NCBI RefSeq assembly: GCF_001984175.1
Contig: NZ_MTQP01000068.1
Span: 992,001-1,056,000, forward strand
Direction of reading: 5' to 3'
Length of the DNA stretch: 64,000 nucleotides
Source of the DNA: Saccharothrix sp. ALI-22-I
GTDB taxonomy: Bacteria > Actinomycetota > Actinomycetes > Mycobacteriales > Pseudonocardiaceae
Shown here: piece by piece, positions 22,451-30,218 of the stretch
How positions within the stretch are numbered: position 1 is the first letter of the stretch
How the letters are laid out: each line of letters begins with the position of its first letter
Translations under genes and position numbers: made by a program
Notes under the pieces: model-generated
What the model saw: the letters and a program-made list of their open reading frames with translations, nothing else
What the model was told of the DNA's origin: nothing
Databases searched by the model: none

Positions 22451-22642
22451 GATGTGCCTCCCCCGGCCGTACCACGTGTTTATTTCAGCGTAACCGGACA
22501 ACTACCCAGAGGAGTAATGCCTGAGAGTGCGTACAGCCGGTTGCCGCGTCACCGATGTCGCTCGTTCGGTGGCGGCGAAGAGCGTGGGCCCGTTGTTACG
22601 TTGCGATCGAGTCGATCTCGGAGCAGAGGGAGCTGATCCCGG

Positions 22643-23692
22643 ATGAACGACGAAGCGATGGAGGACGCCGCCGCCGTCAGCGAGGTCGCGGCGATGTCCA
22701 CGCTGTTCACGCCGTGGTCGGTGCGCCTGGCCGTCACCTACCGGCTGCCCGATCTGGTGGCCGAGGGCTGCACCGGCGTGGCCGAGTTGGCCGAGCGGTC
22801 GGGGACCGACCCGGACGCGCTGCGCCGCGTGCTGCGCCATCTGGTGAACCTCGGGCTGTTCACCGAAGCCGGACCGGATCAGGTGGAACTCGCGCCACGC
22901 GGCCGGGTGCTGCTGGCGGACCACCCCGCGCAGCTGGCGCGCTTCCTGGACCAGTCGAACTCGTGGGCCGAGCGGACCGACCGCGCGGTGCCGGGACTGC
23001 TGGAGTCCGTGCGCACGGGCACGAGCGCGTGGCGTTCGGTGTTCGGCCGGCCCTTCTGGGAGGACCTGGCCGCGGACGCGGAGTTCTCCAAGGCGTTCGA
23101 CGAGGTGATGGCCGTGCACGCGGCGGTCTTCGGGCCCGCGGTCGCTTCCCGGTGGGATTGGTCGGGCGTGACGCGCCTGGTGGACGTCGGCGGGGGCACC
23201 GGCCTGGTGCTGGCCGAGGTGCTGCGCCGCCACCCGCACCTGCGCGGGACTCTGGTCGACCTGCCCGACACCGCGCGGCGGGCGCACCCCACCTTCGACG
23301 CCGCGGGTGTCGGCGACCGGGTGGAGGTGGCCGCCGGGAGCTTCTTCGACCCGCTGCCCGCCGGTGGGGACGTCTACCTGCTGTCCAACATCATCCACGA
23401 CTGGGCGGACGCCGACAGCGAGCGCATCCTGCGGCGCTGCGCCGAGGCGGCGGGGCCGGGCGGCACGGTGCTGCTGGCGGAGCGCCTGGTCGGCGACGAT
23501 CGCGCCCCGGCGGCGCGCACGCTGGTGAGCCAGCGGGACATGGCGATGCTGGTGCTGCTGGGCGCCCGGGAACGCGGTCTGGAGGAATTCCGGGCACTGG
23601 GCGAGGCGTCGGGACTCCGGCTGGAGTTCACCACACCGTTGGTGGCCGAGCAGGGCGTGCACCTGCTGGCCTTCACCGTCGCCGGCGACTGA
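22643..23692 (+). CDS. SAM-dependent O-methyltransferase (acetylserotonin/carminomycin type)
   Basis: 349 residues. An N-terminal winged-helix dimerisation domain (about 1-100) precedes a Rossmann methyltransferase domain with the SAM motif VDVGGGTG (180-187) and the catalytic base in NIIHDW (His252). This family methylates phenolic or hydroxyl groups on small molecules in natural product pathways. ATG start with AGGGAG 10 nt upstream. It converges on the P450 gene (35 bp apart), suggesting that the two act in tailoring. The substrate cannot be told from sequence. Confidence 0.82.
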   Translation: MNDEAMEDAAAVSEVAAMSTLFTPWSVRLAVTYRLPDLVAEGCTGVAELAERSGTDPDALRRVLRHLVNLGLFTEAGPDQVELAPRGRVLLADHPAQLARFLDQSNSWAERTDRAVPGLLESVRTGTSAWRSVFGRPFWEDLAADAEFSKAFDEVMAVHAAVFGPAVASRWDWSGVTRLVDVGGGTGLVLAEVLRRHPHLRGTLVDLPDTARRAHPTFDAAGVGDRVEVAAGSFFDPLPAGGDVYLLSNIIHDWADADSERILRRCAEAAGPGGTVLLAERLVGDDRAPAARTLVSQRDMAMLVLLGARERGLEEFRALGEASGLRLEFTTPLVAEQGVHLLAFTVAGD

Positions 23693-23727
23693 GCCCTCTC
23701 GCGCCGGCGACTGATCCCCGGACTGCC

Positions 23728-24945
23728 TCAGCGCGCCCACACCGGGCGGATCGGCAGCCGGCGCAGGCCGATCGCCTGCCGGGGGTCGACCGGTTCGACA
23801 CCGTCGCCGAGGCGGAAGTCGCTCCAGTCGGCGAGCAGCGCCTCCAGCGCCACCTTCTGCTCCAGCCGGGCCAGGGGCGCGCCGATGCAGAAGTGAATGC
23901 CCCGGCCCAGGGCCAGGTGCCGGTTCGGGTGGCGTCCCGGCCGGAACTCGTCGGCGTGCGGGAACTGCCGTTCGTCCAGGTTGGCCGAGGCGACCCACAC
24001 CAGCACGACATCGCCCGCGGGGATCACCTGCCCGCCGAGGGTGACCTCCCGCGTGGTGCGCCGCGCGGTCGCGGGGAGTTGCCCGCGCAGCCGCAACACC
24101 TCCTCCACCGCCGCCGGGATCGCCGACGGCTCCGCGCGCAGCGCGGCGGCCACGTCGGGCCGGGTGGCCAGCAGGTGGACGGCGTTGCCCAGCACCATCG
24201 TCGTCGTGATGTGTCCGGCGACCAGCAGGAACCCGCAGACGCCGAGCACCTCCTCGTCGACCAGCCGCTGACCCTCGTCCTCGGCGAGCAGCAGCTTGCT
24301 GATCAGGTCGTCGCCGGGCCGCTGCCGCCGGTGTGCGATGACGTCGAGGAAGTAGGCGTTCATCTCGCCGATCTGCGGCTCGACCGAGCGCAGCATCTCC
24401 TCCGTCGGGATGATCACCGGGTCGTCTCCCCGCCCCTGGTAGAACAGCGCGTCCGCCCAGCGGCGGAACCGCTCGCGGTCGCTCAGCGGGACGCGCAGCA
24501 GTTCCGCGATCACCGCCAACGGCAGGGGGTAGGCCAGTGCGTCGATCAGCTCGACCTCCGGCCGGCCGCGCACCTCGTCGAGCAGTTCGCGGGTGATGCG
24601 CCGCACCACCGGCTCCAGCGCCTCCACCACCCGGGGTGTGAACGCCTTGCTCACCAGGCCGCGCAGCCGGCGGTGGTCGGGCGGGTCGAAGCCGTTGAAC
24701 GCGCCGCGCGCCACGATGGCGAACTGCTCGGGCTGCACGACCAGGTCGCGCAGGTCCGACGAGTACGTTTCGTGGTCGGTGAGCACGGCGGTCGCGTCGG
24801 CGTGGCGGAACACGTGCCAGTGGCCGAGGACGCTGTCGCGCCGGATCGGGGCGTGTTCGCGCATGTGCGCCCACCACGACTTCAACGCTTCGTAGCCCGC
24901 CGGCTGGTCGGACAGGTCGAGTCCCGGAACGGTGTCGAGCACCAC
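23728..24945 (-). CDS. Cytochrome P450
   Basis: 405 residues, bacterial class I type. I-helix AGHITTT (243-249), ExxR at 282-285, and heme loop LGRGIHFCIG with the ligand Cys353. Two features are unusual: the acidic residue of the AGx[DE]T motif is Ile246, and the heme loop begins with Leu instead of Phe. The Thr for oxygen activation is kept. The start is one of two adjacent GTG codons; the second (24942) lies at better spacing (6 nt) from AAGGAG. It is divergent from the repeat-peptide operon. Candidate roles are tailoring of that peptide or of a separate small molecule; no redox partner is encoded nearby. Confidence 0.88.
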   Translation of the reverse strand: MVLDTVPGLDLSDQPAGYEALKSWWAHMREHAPIRRDSVLGHWHVFRHADATAVLTDHETYSSDLRDLVVQPEQFAIVARGAFNGFDPPDHRRLRGLVSKAFTPRVVEALEPVVRRITRELLDEVRGRPEVELIDALAYPLPLAVIAELLRVPLSDRERFRRWADALFYQGRGDDPVIIPTEEMLRSVEPQIGEMNAYFLDVIAHRRQRPGDDLISKLLLAEDEGQRLVDEEVLGVCGFLLVAGHITTTMVLGNAVHLLATRPDVAAALRAEPSAIPAAVEEVLRLRGQLPATARRTTREVTLGGQVIPAGDVVLVWVASANLDERQFPHADEFRPGRHPNRHLALGRGIHFCIGAPLARLEQKVALEALLADWSDFRLGDGVEPVDPRQAIGLRRLPIRPVWAR

Positions 24946-24975
24946 GAGCTCCTTCCGGACGCGGTACGGAAAATC

Positions 24976-24988
24976 CCGTGAATCACGG
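24976..24988. promoter_or_regulatory. Palindrome, candidate operator of the P450 gene
   Basis: CCGTGAATCACGG is a perfect 13-bp palindrome (6-bp arms, 1-nt centre), 30 bp upstream of the P450 start. Its size and position suit a dimeric repressor site, but no second copy was noticed in the window. Confidence 0.4.
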
Positions 24989-25300
24989 CGGTCGGCGCCG
25001 CCTCGATTTTCCGATCATAACGTCGCATTACCGGTAGTCGGACAATCCGCCGCACGGGTGACGTGGGCCGTTGGGTCGGTCAATGGTCCGATAGGGGGAA
25101 CTTTTCGGCTGGTACAATTAAGGATCAGCTCGGTTCCGTAATTACCCGATCGGCCTATTGAGGCGCTTCGGCGGTAATCGCTAGGAATGTAACGGGCGTA
25201 GTTTGCGGGTTATAGGTCGGCCGGCTCTCCCGGTGTCTGGGGTTATCCGCTCTGTTGCTGCGCCGCTTCTTCGGCCGACGCCGCCCTGGGCGCCGATTTC

Positions 25301-25312
25301 TCGGCATGCCGA
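25301..25312. promoter_or_regulatory. Palindrome upstream of the repeat-peptide gene
   Basis: TCGGCATGCCGA is a perfect 12-bp palindrome, 26 bp before the peptide's ribosome-binding site. It may be an operator or a short mRNA hairpin. Confidence 0.3.
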
Positions 25313-25350
25313 AATTCAGGTGTGCACGTCCATCGCACAAGGAGTGATCA

Positions 25351-25569
25351 GTGGAAACGACCTGGTTGTCCGATCGCACTGAGTGGCTGGCCAGCCGCAC
25401 CGAGTGGATGTCCGACCGCACGGAGTGGCTGGCGAACCGCACCGAGTGGATGTCCGACCGCACGGAGTGGCTGACGAGCCGCACGGAGTGGATGTCCGGC
25501 CGCACCGAGTGGCTGGCCCCTCGGGCCGCCGCTGTGTCGGGCGCTTACGAGTTGGTCTCCGTTCGGTGA
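25351..25569 (+). CDS. Heptad-repeat peptide, candidate multi-core RiPP precursor
   Basis: 72 residues, GTG start, AAGGAG ribosome-binding site 6 nt upstream. After METTW the protein is seven tandem heptads of form [LM]-[SAT]-[DNSG]-R-T-E-W; RTEW is at 9-12, 16-19, 23-26, 30-33, 37-40, 44-47 and 51-54. A degenerate TTW precedes them at 3-5. It ends in a unique 17-residue tail, APRAAAVSGAYELVSVR. There is no signal peptide, no Cys and no long leader. Only the three spacer positions vary between repeats, so RTEW is under constraint. It heads a plus-strand run with an exporter, glycosyltransferase, PP-loop enzyme, PLP enzyme and methyltransferase, with a P450 divergent. A multi-core peptide substrate, with the tail as a possible recognition sequence, is the preferred inference. 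A small coiled-coil or scaffold peptide is the alternative. I recognise no named family. Confidence 0.7.
   Translation: METTWLSDRTEWLASRTEWMSDRTEWLANRTEWMSDRTEWLTSRTEWMSGRTEWLAPRAAAVSGAYELVSVR
25366..25512 (+). repeat. Seven 21-bp in-frame tandem repeats
   Basis: Seven 21-bp units with no spacers. Units three (25408-25428) and five (25450-25470) are identical in DNA. The units alternate, giving a 42-bp higher-order period: odd units carry SDRTEW or SGRTEW, even units ASRTEW, ANRTEW or TSRTEW. Near-identity at synonymous sites suggests recent unit duplication and variable copy number. Confidence 0.95.
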
Positions 25570-25653
25570 CCCGTCGCGCCGGGGCGGCCGCCGCCGCTCC
25601 GGCGCCACGCTCGCCGGACAGGGTGGTCTGGGCACGGAGGACCGGAGGGTTCA

Positions 25654-26526
25654 GTGTTGGTCCCACTGGGGGTTCTGCTCGTAGCCGTCGCCGCGGTCGC
25701 GCACGCGGGGTGGAACGTGTGCGCCAAGCGGGTGCCGGACGGCGGCGCGGGTTTCGTGTGGCTCTACAAGATCGTCGGCAGTCTGCTGGTGCTGCCCATC
25801 GGCCTGGTGTTCCTGTTCCAGGAGGGCGCGGTCGACCTGCCGGGCGTGCTGCTGGCCGTCTCGGTCGGCGCGTTGTTCCAGCTCGCGTACTACGTCCTGC
25901 TCCAACTCGGCTACGCCAAGTCCGACCTGTCGGTGATCTACCCGCTGTCCAGCGGGATGGCGCCGCTGTTCTCGGTGACGGCGGCGGTGGTGCTGCTCGG
26001 CGAGCGACCGGGGCCGCTCGGCCTGGTCGGCGTGCTGGTGGTCGTCATCGGCGTGGTGATCATCAGCGCCTACCGCTCCACCGGCGACTCCACCCGCACC
26101 GCGAAGATCTACGGCGTCGTCTTCGGCGCGCTGATCGGACTGGCCAACGCCGCGGCGACGCTGTGGGACAAGCAGGCCGTCTCCAACCTCGACCTGTCCC
26201 CGTTCCTCTTCTACTGGGGCATCTCGGTGTTCGAGGTGTTGCTGCTGGCGCCGGTGGCGCTGCGTGACCGACCCCGGCTGCGCCGGCTGTGGACCGGCCA
26301 CCGGCGCGAGGTGCTCCTGGTCGGTGTGCTGGCGCCGACCGCCTACGTCATCGTCCTGTTCGCGTTGCGCATCGCGCCGGTCAGCGTCATCGCGCCCGCG
26401 AAAGAACTCAGTGTCGTCATGGCCCTGGTCGGGGCGTGGCTCTTCTTGAAGGAGAAAGAACTCGCCCGCCGGTTCGTCGGCGCCCTGGTGGTGACCGGCG
26501 GGGTGTTGGTGCTGACTTACGCGTGA
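25654..26526 (+). CDS. EamA/DMT-superfamily transporter
   Basis: 290 residues with about ten transmembrane helices in two repeated halves (EamA domains about 5-138 and 150-290). The N-terminal half includes AHAGWNVCAKRV and the proline-containing YPLSSGMAPLFSV; the second half ends AKELSVVMALVGAWLFLKEKE. GTG start with GGAGG 5 nt upstream, 84 bp after the peptide gene. Members export amino acids, metabolites or nucleotide sugars; in this operon export of the product or self-protection is likely. The substrate is unknown. Confidence 0.82.
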   Translation: MLVPLGVLLVAVAAVAHAGWNVCAKRVPDGGAGFVWLYKIVGSLLVLPIGLVFLFQEGAVDLPGVLLAVSVGALFQLAYYVLLQLGYAKSDLSVIYPLSSGMAPLFSVTAAVVLLGERPGPLGLVGVLVVVIGVVIISAYRSTGDSTRTAKIYGVVFGALIGLANAAATLWDKQAVSNLDLSPFLFYWGISVFEVLLLAPVALRDRPRLRRLWTGHRREVLLVGVLAPTAYVIVLFALRIAPVSVIAPAKELSVVMALVGAWLFLKEKELARRFVGALVVTGGVLVLTYA

Positions 26527-26607
26527 CCCGCGGGAGTCGACTCGCCAAATCCGTGGTCGACATTTCGGAACTGTTCTTGTCCGCTCGTTCGCAAACATGG
26601 GAGAAGC

Positions 26608-27606
26608 ATGTCCGCCAAGCATGTCCTGGTTACCGGTGGCGCGGGGTTCATCGGCCGAAACATGATCCGGAGGATGGTGCAGGACGGGTACGAGATCACC
26701 TCGCTCGACAACTACAAGATCGGTGGCAAAGAATTCCTGCCCCAGGACGTCCGGGAGACCGTGAACTGGGTGGAGGGCGACTCCCGTGACTACCGGCTGG
26801 TGGCCGAGGCGGTGAAGGGCAAGGACGCCGTCATCCACCTCGCCGCGCCGTCGTCGTTCCTGATGTACGAGGAGGACCCGGTCGACGGCGCCCACGTGAC
26901 GACCCACGGCTTCCTCAACATCCTGGAGGCGGTGCGCCGCAGCGACGTGGAGAAGCTGGTCTACGCCAGCACCAGCGCCGTCTACGAGGGCAACCCGGTG
27001 CCCTACGTCGAGGGCATGGAGATCAAGCCGCCGGACCTCAAGGCGCTGTCGAAGAAGTGGAACGAGGAGGCGGCCCGCCAGTACTCCGAGCGGTACGGCA
27101 TCAAGGCCATCGGGATGCGGCCGTTCAGCGTGTACGGCCACGACGAGTTCAGCAAGGGCGGCTACGCCAACGTCATCTCCCTGTTCGCCTGGGCCGCGCT
27201 CAACGGTGTCCGCCCGGTGGTGTGGGGCGACGGGAACCAGACGCGGGACTTCATCTACGTCGAGGACGCGGGCTATGCCTTCCAGGTCGCACTGGAAGCC
27301 GACCTGGAGACGCAGGAGTTCAACGTCGGCACCGGGATCGAGACGACCTTCAACGAGGCGCTGGCGCTGGTCGGTGCGGAACTGGGCGTCGAGCTGGAGC
27401 CCGAGTACGTGCCGGTGCCCATCGCCATCTACGCCGAGCGCCTGCTCGCCGACACCACACGGGCCCGCGAAGTGCTGGGCTTCGAGCCGCGGATCAGCGT
27501 CCGCGAGGGCGTGCGCCGGGTCGTCGAAGCCGGTCGGGAGGCCAAGCGGCAGTGGCCGGACCTCGGCTCGATGCAGATGTACTTCGAAACCCTGCCCAAG
27601 GCCTGA
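26608..27606 (+). CDS. Extended SDR, NAD-dependent epimerase/dehydratase-like, catalytic Tyr missing
   Basis: 332 residues. Rossmann motif TGGAGFIG (9-16), HLAAPSS, STSAVYEG (121-128) and the typical C-terminal sugar-nucleotide segment (GDGNQTRDFIYVEDAG, FNVGTGIETTFNEA). The YxxxK signature is altered: the region reads LKALSKKWNEE, with the catalytic Lys at 149 and Lys145 where Tyr should be. The enzyme probably cannot use the normal SDR acid-base mechanism, so it may work differently or only bind. It follows the transporter by 81 bp. A nucleotide-sugar substrate would fit the next gene, a glycosyltransferase. Confidence 0.78.
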   Translation: MSAKHVLVTGGAGFIGRNMIRRMVQDGYEITSLDNYKIGGKEFLPQDVRETVNWVEGDSRDYRLVAEAVKGKDAVIHLAAPSSFLMYEEDPVDGAHVTTHGFLNILEAVRRSDVEKLVYASTSAVYEGNPVPYVEGMEIKPPDLKALSKKWNEEAARQYSERYGIKAIGMRPFSVYGHDEFSKGGYANVISLFAWAALNGVRPVVWGDGNQTRDFIYVEDAGYAFQVALEADLETQEFNVGTGIETTFNEALALVGAELGVELEPEYVPVPIAIYAERLLADTTRAREVLGFEPRISVREGVRRVVEAGREAKRQWPDLGSMQMYFETLPKA

Positions 27607-27690
27607 GCGGGATCGCCGCACCTGCCCTCCAGCGGCGGGTGCGGCCCCCCGGCCCGCCGTACACCCGCACGGAGACCACCAGGAGCGCGC

Positions 27691-28992
27691 GTGACCACAG
27701 TGCTGGCGCTGACCGACGCATCCGACGACGTCGAGAAGTTCTGCGTCGACGGGGAACTCCTCCTGTTCCGCATCGCGCAACTGCCGACGGAGCAGCACGA
27801 CTTCGCCTTCTTCGAGCGGCAGTACCGGGCGCTCGCCGAGTCCTGCGACCTGTCGAAGGTCGACCTGGTCATCGCCGAGTACGTGGACTCCCTGCCGCTG
27901 CTGTACTTCATGCGCCGCGACGGCCACCACTGCCCGGCGCTGATGATCCCGCACACCAACCCCTACCCGCTCAACATCCTGTTCTACTTCCTGCTCGTCG
28001 CCGCGCACCCGCACCCGGCCGACCTGGTGATCTGCGGCTCCACCAACGCGGCCAACGCCTACCGGCGGCTGACCGGCATCCCGGCCCGCAACATCTGCAC
28101 GTTCGGCATCAAGAACGTCTACCGGCCGCGGGACCGCGTGGCGAGCAGGCGGGCGCTCGGCCTGCCGGAGGACCGCCGGATCCTGCTGTACACGGGCCGG
28201 TTCATGAACGACAAGGGCTTGGGCGCGCTGCTGGAGGCGTACCGGCTCGTGCGGGAATCACGGCCGGACGCGTTGCTCGTGATGTCCGTGACGCATGTCG
28301 ACCCGCCGTACTACAACCGCCTCGCGCCCCGGATGACCGACGTGGTCCTGTTCCAGCGGCTCGATCGCGCGTCGACCGTCGACCTGTACAACTCGGCCGA
28401 CGTCTACTGGTCCGGCGCGACGAGCATCTTCGAGACCTACGGCAAGGCGCCGCTGGAGGCCCTGGCGTGCGGGGTGCCGGTCGTCGTGCCGCGGTGGGAC
28501 GGCTTTCCCTACTTCATCGGGTCGCACAACGGGGCGCTCGCCGAGGTCGAAGCGGTCGAGACGGGCGTCAGCCCCTACGACTTCGCCCGGGTGCGGCCCG
28601 ACGACCTGGCCGCCAAGTGCCTCGACGTCCTCGACCGCGCCGCCGACCTGCGCATCGAGCTGCCCGCGTGGGGCACCTACGACCACACCATGGGGGTGCT
28701 CACCGCACTGGTCCGCGACCTGGTCGCGACCGGTCGCGCCGCGGAGCCCTTCGACGCGGACCGCCGGCTCGCCGTCGACCACCTGCCGGAGTCGGTGCGG
28801 GCCGTGCTCTCCCACCACGGGCTGCGCACGACCCGGGACATCGTCGTCGAGGCACAGCGGCAGGGGTTGGTCGACCGCCGCTCGGCCGGCGACCCCGTCC
28901 TGCTGCGCCGCCTGCACGACGACGTCTTCGGGCCGATGGCGGCCGACCCGGCCACCGTCGCCGCGGAAGAGCCGCTCGCGGTCACCGCATGA
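27691..28992 (+). CDS. GT4-family glycosyltransferase
   Basis: 433 residues, GTG start. GT-B fold: an N-terminal acceptor domain (about 1-165) and a C-terminal donor domain with LLYTGRFMNDKGLGALLEA and the EX7E motif in IFETYGKAPLEALACGVPVV. A C-terminal extension of about 80 residues past the core is unusual and unassigned. No signal peptide, so it acts in the cytoplasm. Together with the SDR protein it suggests that a sugar or cyclitol is attached, either to a small molecule or to the modified peptide. Confidence 0.8.
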   Translation: MTTVLALTDASDDVEKFCVDGELLLFRIAQLPTEQHDFAFFERQYRALAESCDLSKVDLVIAEYVDSLPLLYFMRRDGHHCPALMIPHTNPYPLNILFYFLLVAAHPHPADLVICGSTNAANAYRRLTGIPARNICTFGIKNVYRPRDRVASRRALGLPEDRRILLYTGRFMNDKGLGALLEAYRLVRESRPDALLVMSVTHVDPPYYNRLAPRMTDVVLFQRLDRASTVDLYNSADVYWSGATSIFETYGKAPLEALACGVPVVVPRWDGFPYFIGSHNGALAEVEAVETGVSPYDFARVRPDDLAAKCLDVLDRAADLRIELPAWGTYDHTMGVLTALVRDLVATGRAAEPFDADRRLAVDHLPESVRAVLSHHGLRTTRDIVVEAQRQGLVDRRSAGDPVLLRRLHDDVFGPMAADPATVAAEEPLAVTA

Positions 28993-29021
28993 CCTCACCG
29001 CGTGACAAGGAGGCAATCACC

Positions 29022-30218
29022 ATGCCGATCGAACCCGACAGCTCCACGTGCGCCCGATGCGGTATGCCGCTGTCCTACGACCGGTACGTCGCCACGGTGG
29101 AGGGCGATCCGGTCTCGCCGGACCCCGAGCTGTGCGCGCACTGCGCGGGCGTCGCCGCACCCGCGCCGGAGGTCGAGCGGCCGGTCGCCGAGGACCGCAG
29201 CGCGCAGCTGGACCTGCTCCTGCGCGCCTACCGGGAGAGCGCGGCCTGGCCCCGGGACGCCGGCGCGATCGCGCGGGAACTGGGCGTGCCCGACGACGCG
29301 GCGCCCGCCGCGCTGATCGAGAGCGTGCCCGAGCGCAGGCCCGGCTCCCGCTACGACGCCGTCGTGCTGTTCAGCGGGGGCAAGGACTCCAGCTGGATGC
29401 TCATGAAGCTGGCCCAGCGCGGCGACCTGCGGGTCGTGGCCTGGATGCTGGACCAGGGCTACCAGTCGCCCGCGGCGCTGCGCAACGCCGAGTCGCTGTG
29501 CGAGAAGCTCGGTGTCGAGCTGGTCGTCACCCGTCCGGAGCAGGACCCGATGAACACGCTGTTCCGCCTCGGGTTCGCGGTGAACGAGGAGCAGGACCCC
29601 CAGCTGCTGCGTGCCGCGATGTCCTACGGCCCCGCGTGCTGGCCGTGCTTCTCCACGATCGTGGCGCAGTCGTCGGTCTTCTGCCACGAGAACGACGTGC
29701 CGCTCTGCTTCATCGGCACCCAGAAGGGGCAGAACCGCACCAACATGCGCGGCAAGCCGTACGTGCCGGGAGGGGCGCTGCCCCCGTTGGACGCCGCGGT
29801 CGAGGACATGGTGTCGATGCTGCGGGCCCACGCCCAGGCCAAGGCGCCGGAGGCGGCCGAGCTGCTGCGCACGTTCCGCACCCGGACGGTCATGGTGCCG
29901 TTCTACGAGTTCATCCCGCAGCCCCCGCTGGAGCGCAAGATCGCCGACCTGGAGGCGCTGGGCTGGGCCGTGCCGCGCAACACCGGCTCGTGCAGCACCA
30001 ACTGCATGATGAACGAGCTCGGCTACCGGATCATGCGCAACCAGTACGGCTTCGACATCTACCAGATCATGGAGGCCCACGAGCGCCGGCTGATGCCGAA
30101 CCCGACGCCCGCCGACATCGCCGTGCTGGACGAGGACGCGATCCAGCGCGGGGCGAAGCTGATCCAGCTTACCCCGGTCGAGCGCCTCAAGTGGGGTGTG
30201 GACAGGGGGCGGGCGTGA
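29022..30218 (+). CDS. PP-loop ATP pyrophosphatase with N-terminal zinc ribbon and extra Cys pairs
   Basis: 398 residues from the ATG at 29022, which has AAGGAGG 8 nt upstream; an ATG at 28989 overlapping the previous stop is weaker. The N-terminus has CARC (10-13) and CAHC (38-41), a likely zinc ribbon. The PP-loop is SGGKDSS (118-124). Further pairs are CWPC (206-209) and CSTNC (324-328). PP-loop enzymes adenylate a carbonyl or base and then deliver N or S. The N-terminal Cys layout occurs in WbpG-type sugar amidotransferases, whereas CxxC plus later Cys after the PP-loop resembles the 4Fe-4S tRNA thiolases TtcA/TtuA. No HisH/HisF-like ammonia supplier lies nearby. Sulfur or nitrogen transfer to the pathway product is therefore inferred, not assigned. 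Confidence 0.75.
   Translation: MPIEPDSSTCARCGMPLSYDRYVATVEGDPVSPDPELCAHCAGVAAPAPEVERPVAEDRSAQLDLLLRAYRESAAWPRDAGAIARELGVPDDAAPAALIESVPERRPGSRYDAVVLFSGGKDSSWMLMKLAQRGDLRVVAWMLDQGYQSPAALRNAESLCEKLGVELVVTRPEQDPMNTLFRLGFAVNEEQDPQLLRAAMSYGPACWPCFSTIVAQSSVFCHENDVPLCFIGTQKGQNRTNMRGKPYVPGGALPPLDAAVEDMVSMLRAHAQAKAPEAAELLRTFRTRTVMVPFYEFIPQPPLERKIADLEALGWAVPRNTGSCSTNCMMNELGYRIMRNQYGFDIYQIMEAHERRLMPNPTPADIAVLDEDAIQRGAKLIQLTPVERLKWGVDRGRA

Larger units (their letters stand above)
24946..25350. promoter_or_regulatory. Divergent regulatory region between P450 and repeat-peptide operon
   Basis: A 405-bp non-coding stretch, clearly more AT-rich than its flanks. It contains two perfect palindromes (24976-24988 and 25301-25312), a -10-like TACAAT at 25113-25118 reading toward the peptide gene but without a good -35, and the AAGGAG ribosome-binding site at 25339-25344. 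No plausible protein-coding gene was seen. A minus-strand reading across 25155-25505 only mirrors the repeat array. Confidence 0.5.

Noticed and set aside
22517..22636. 39-residue reading upstream of the O-methyltransferase
   Set aside because: AGGAG is only 2 nt from its ATG, and the Arg/Ser-rich sequence looks like translated non-coding DNA.
25155..25505. Minus-strand reading with DIHSVR-type repeats opposite the peptide gene
   Set aside because: It is the reverse complement of the 21-bp array, runs into the non-coding region and has no ribosome-binding site, whereas the plus strand has AAGGAG at ideal spacing.
25366..25512. CRISPR-like array
   Set aside because: The repeats are contiguous with no spacers, in frame, and no cas genes are present.
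28989..29021. Earlier ATG for the PP-loop gene
   Set aside because: AAGGAGG lies downstream of it at 29007-29013 and serves the ATG at 29022.
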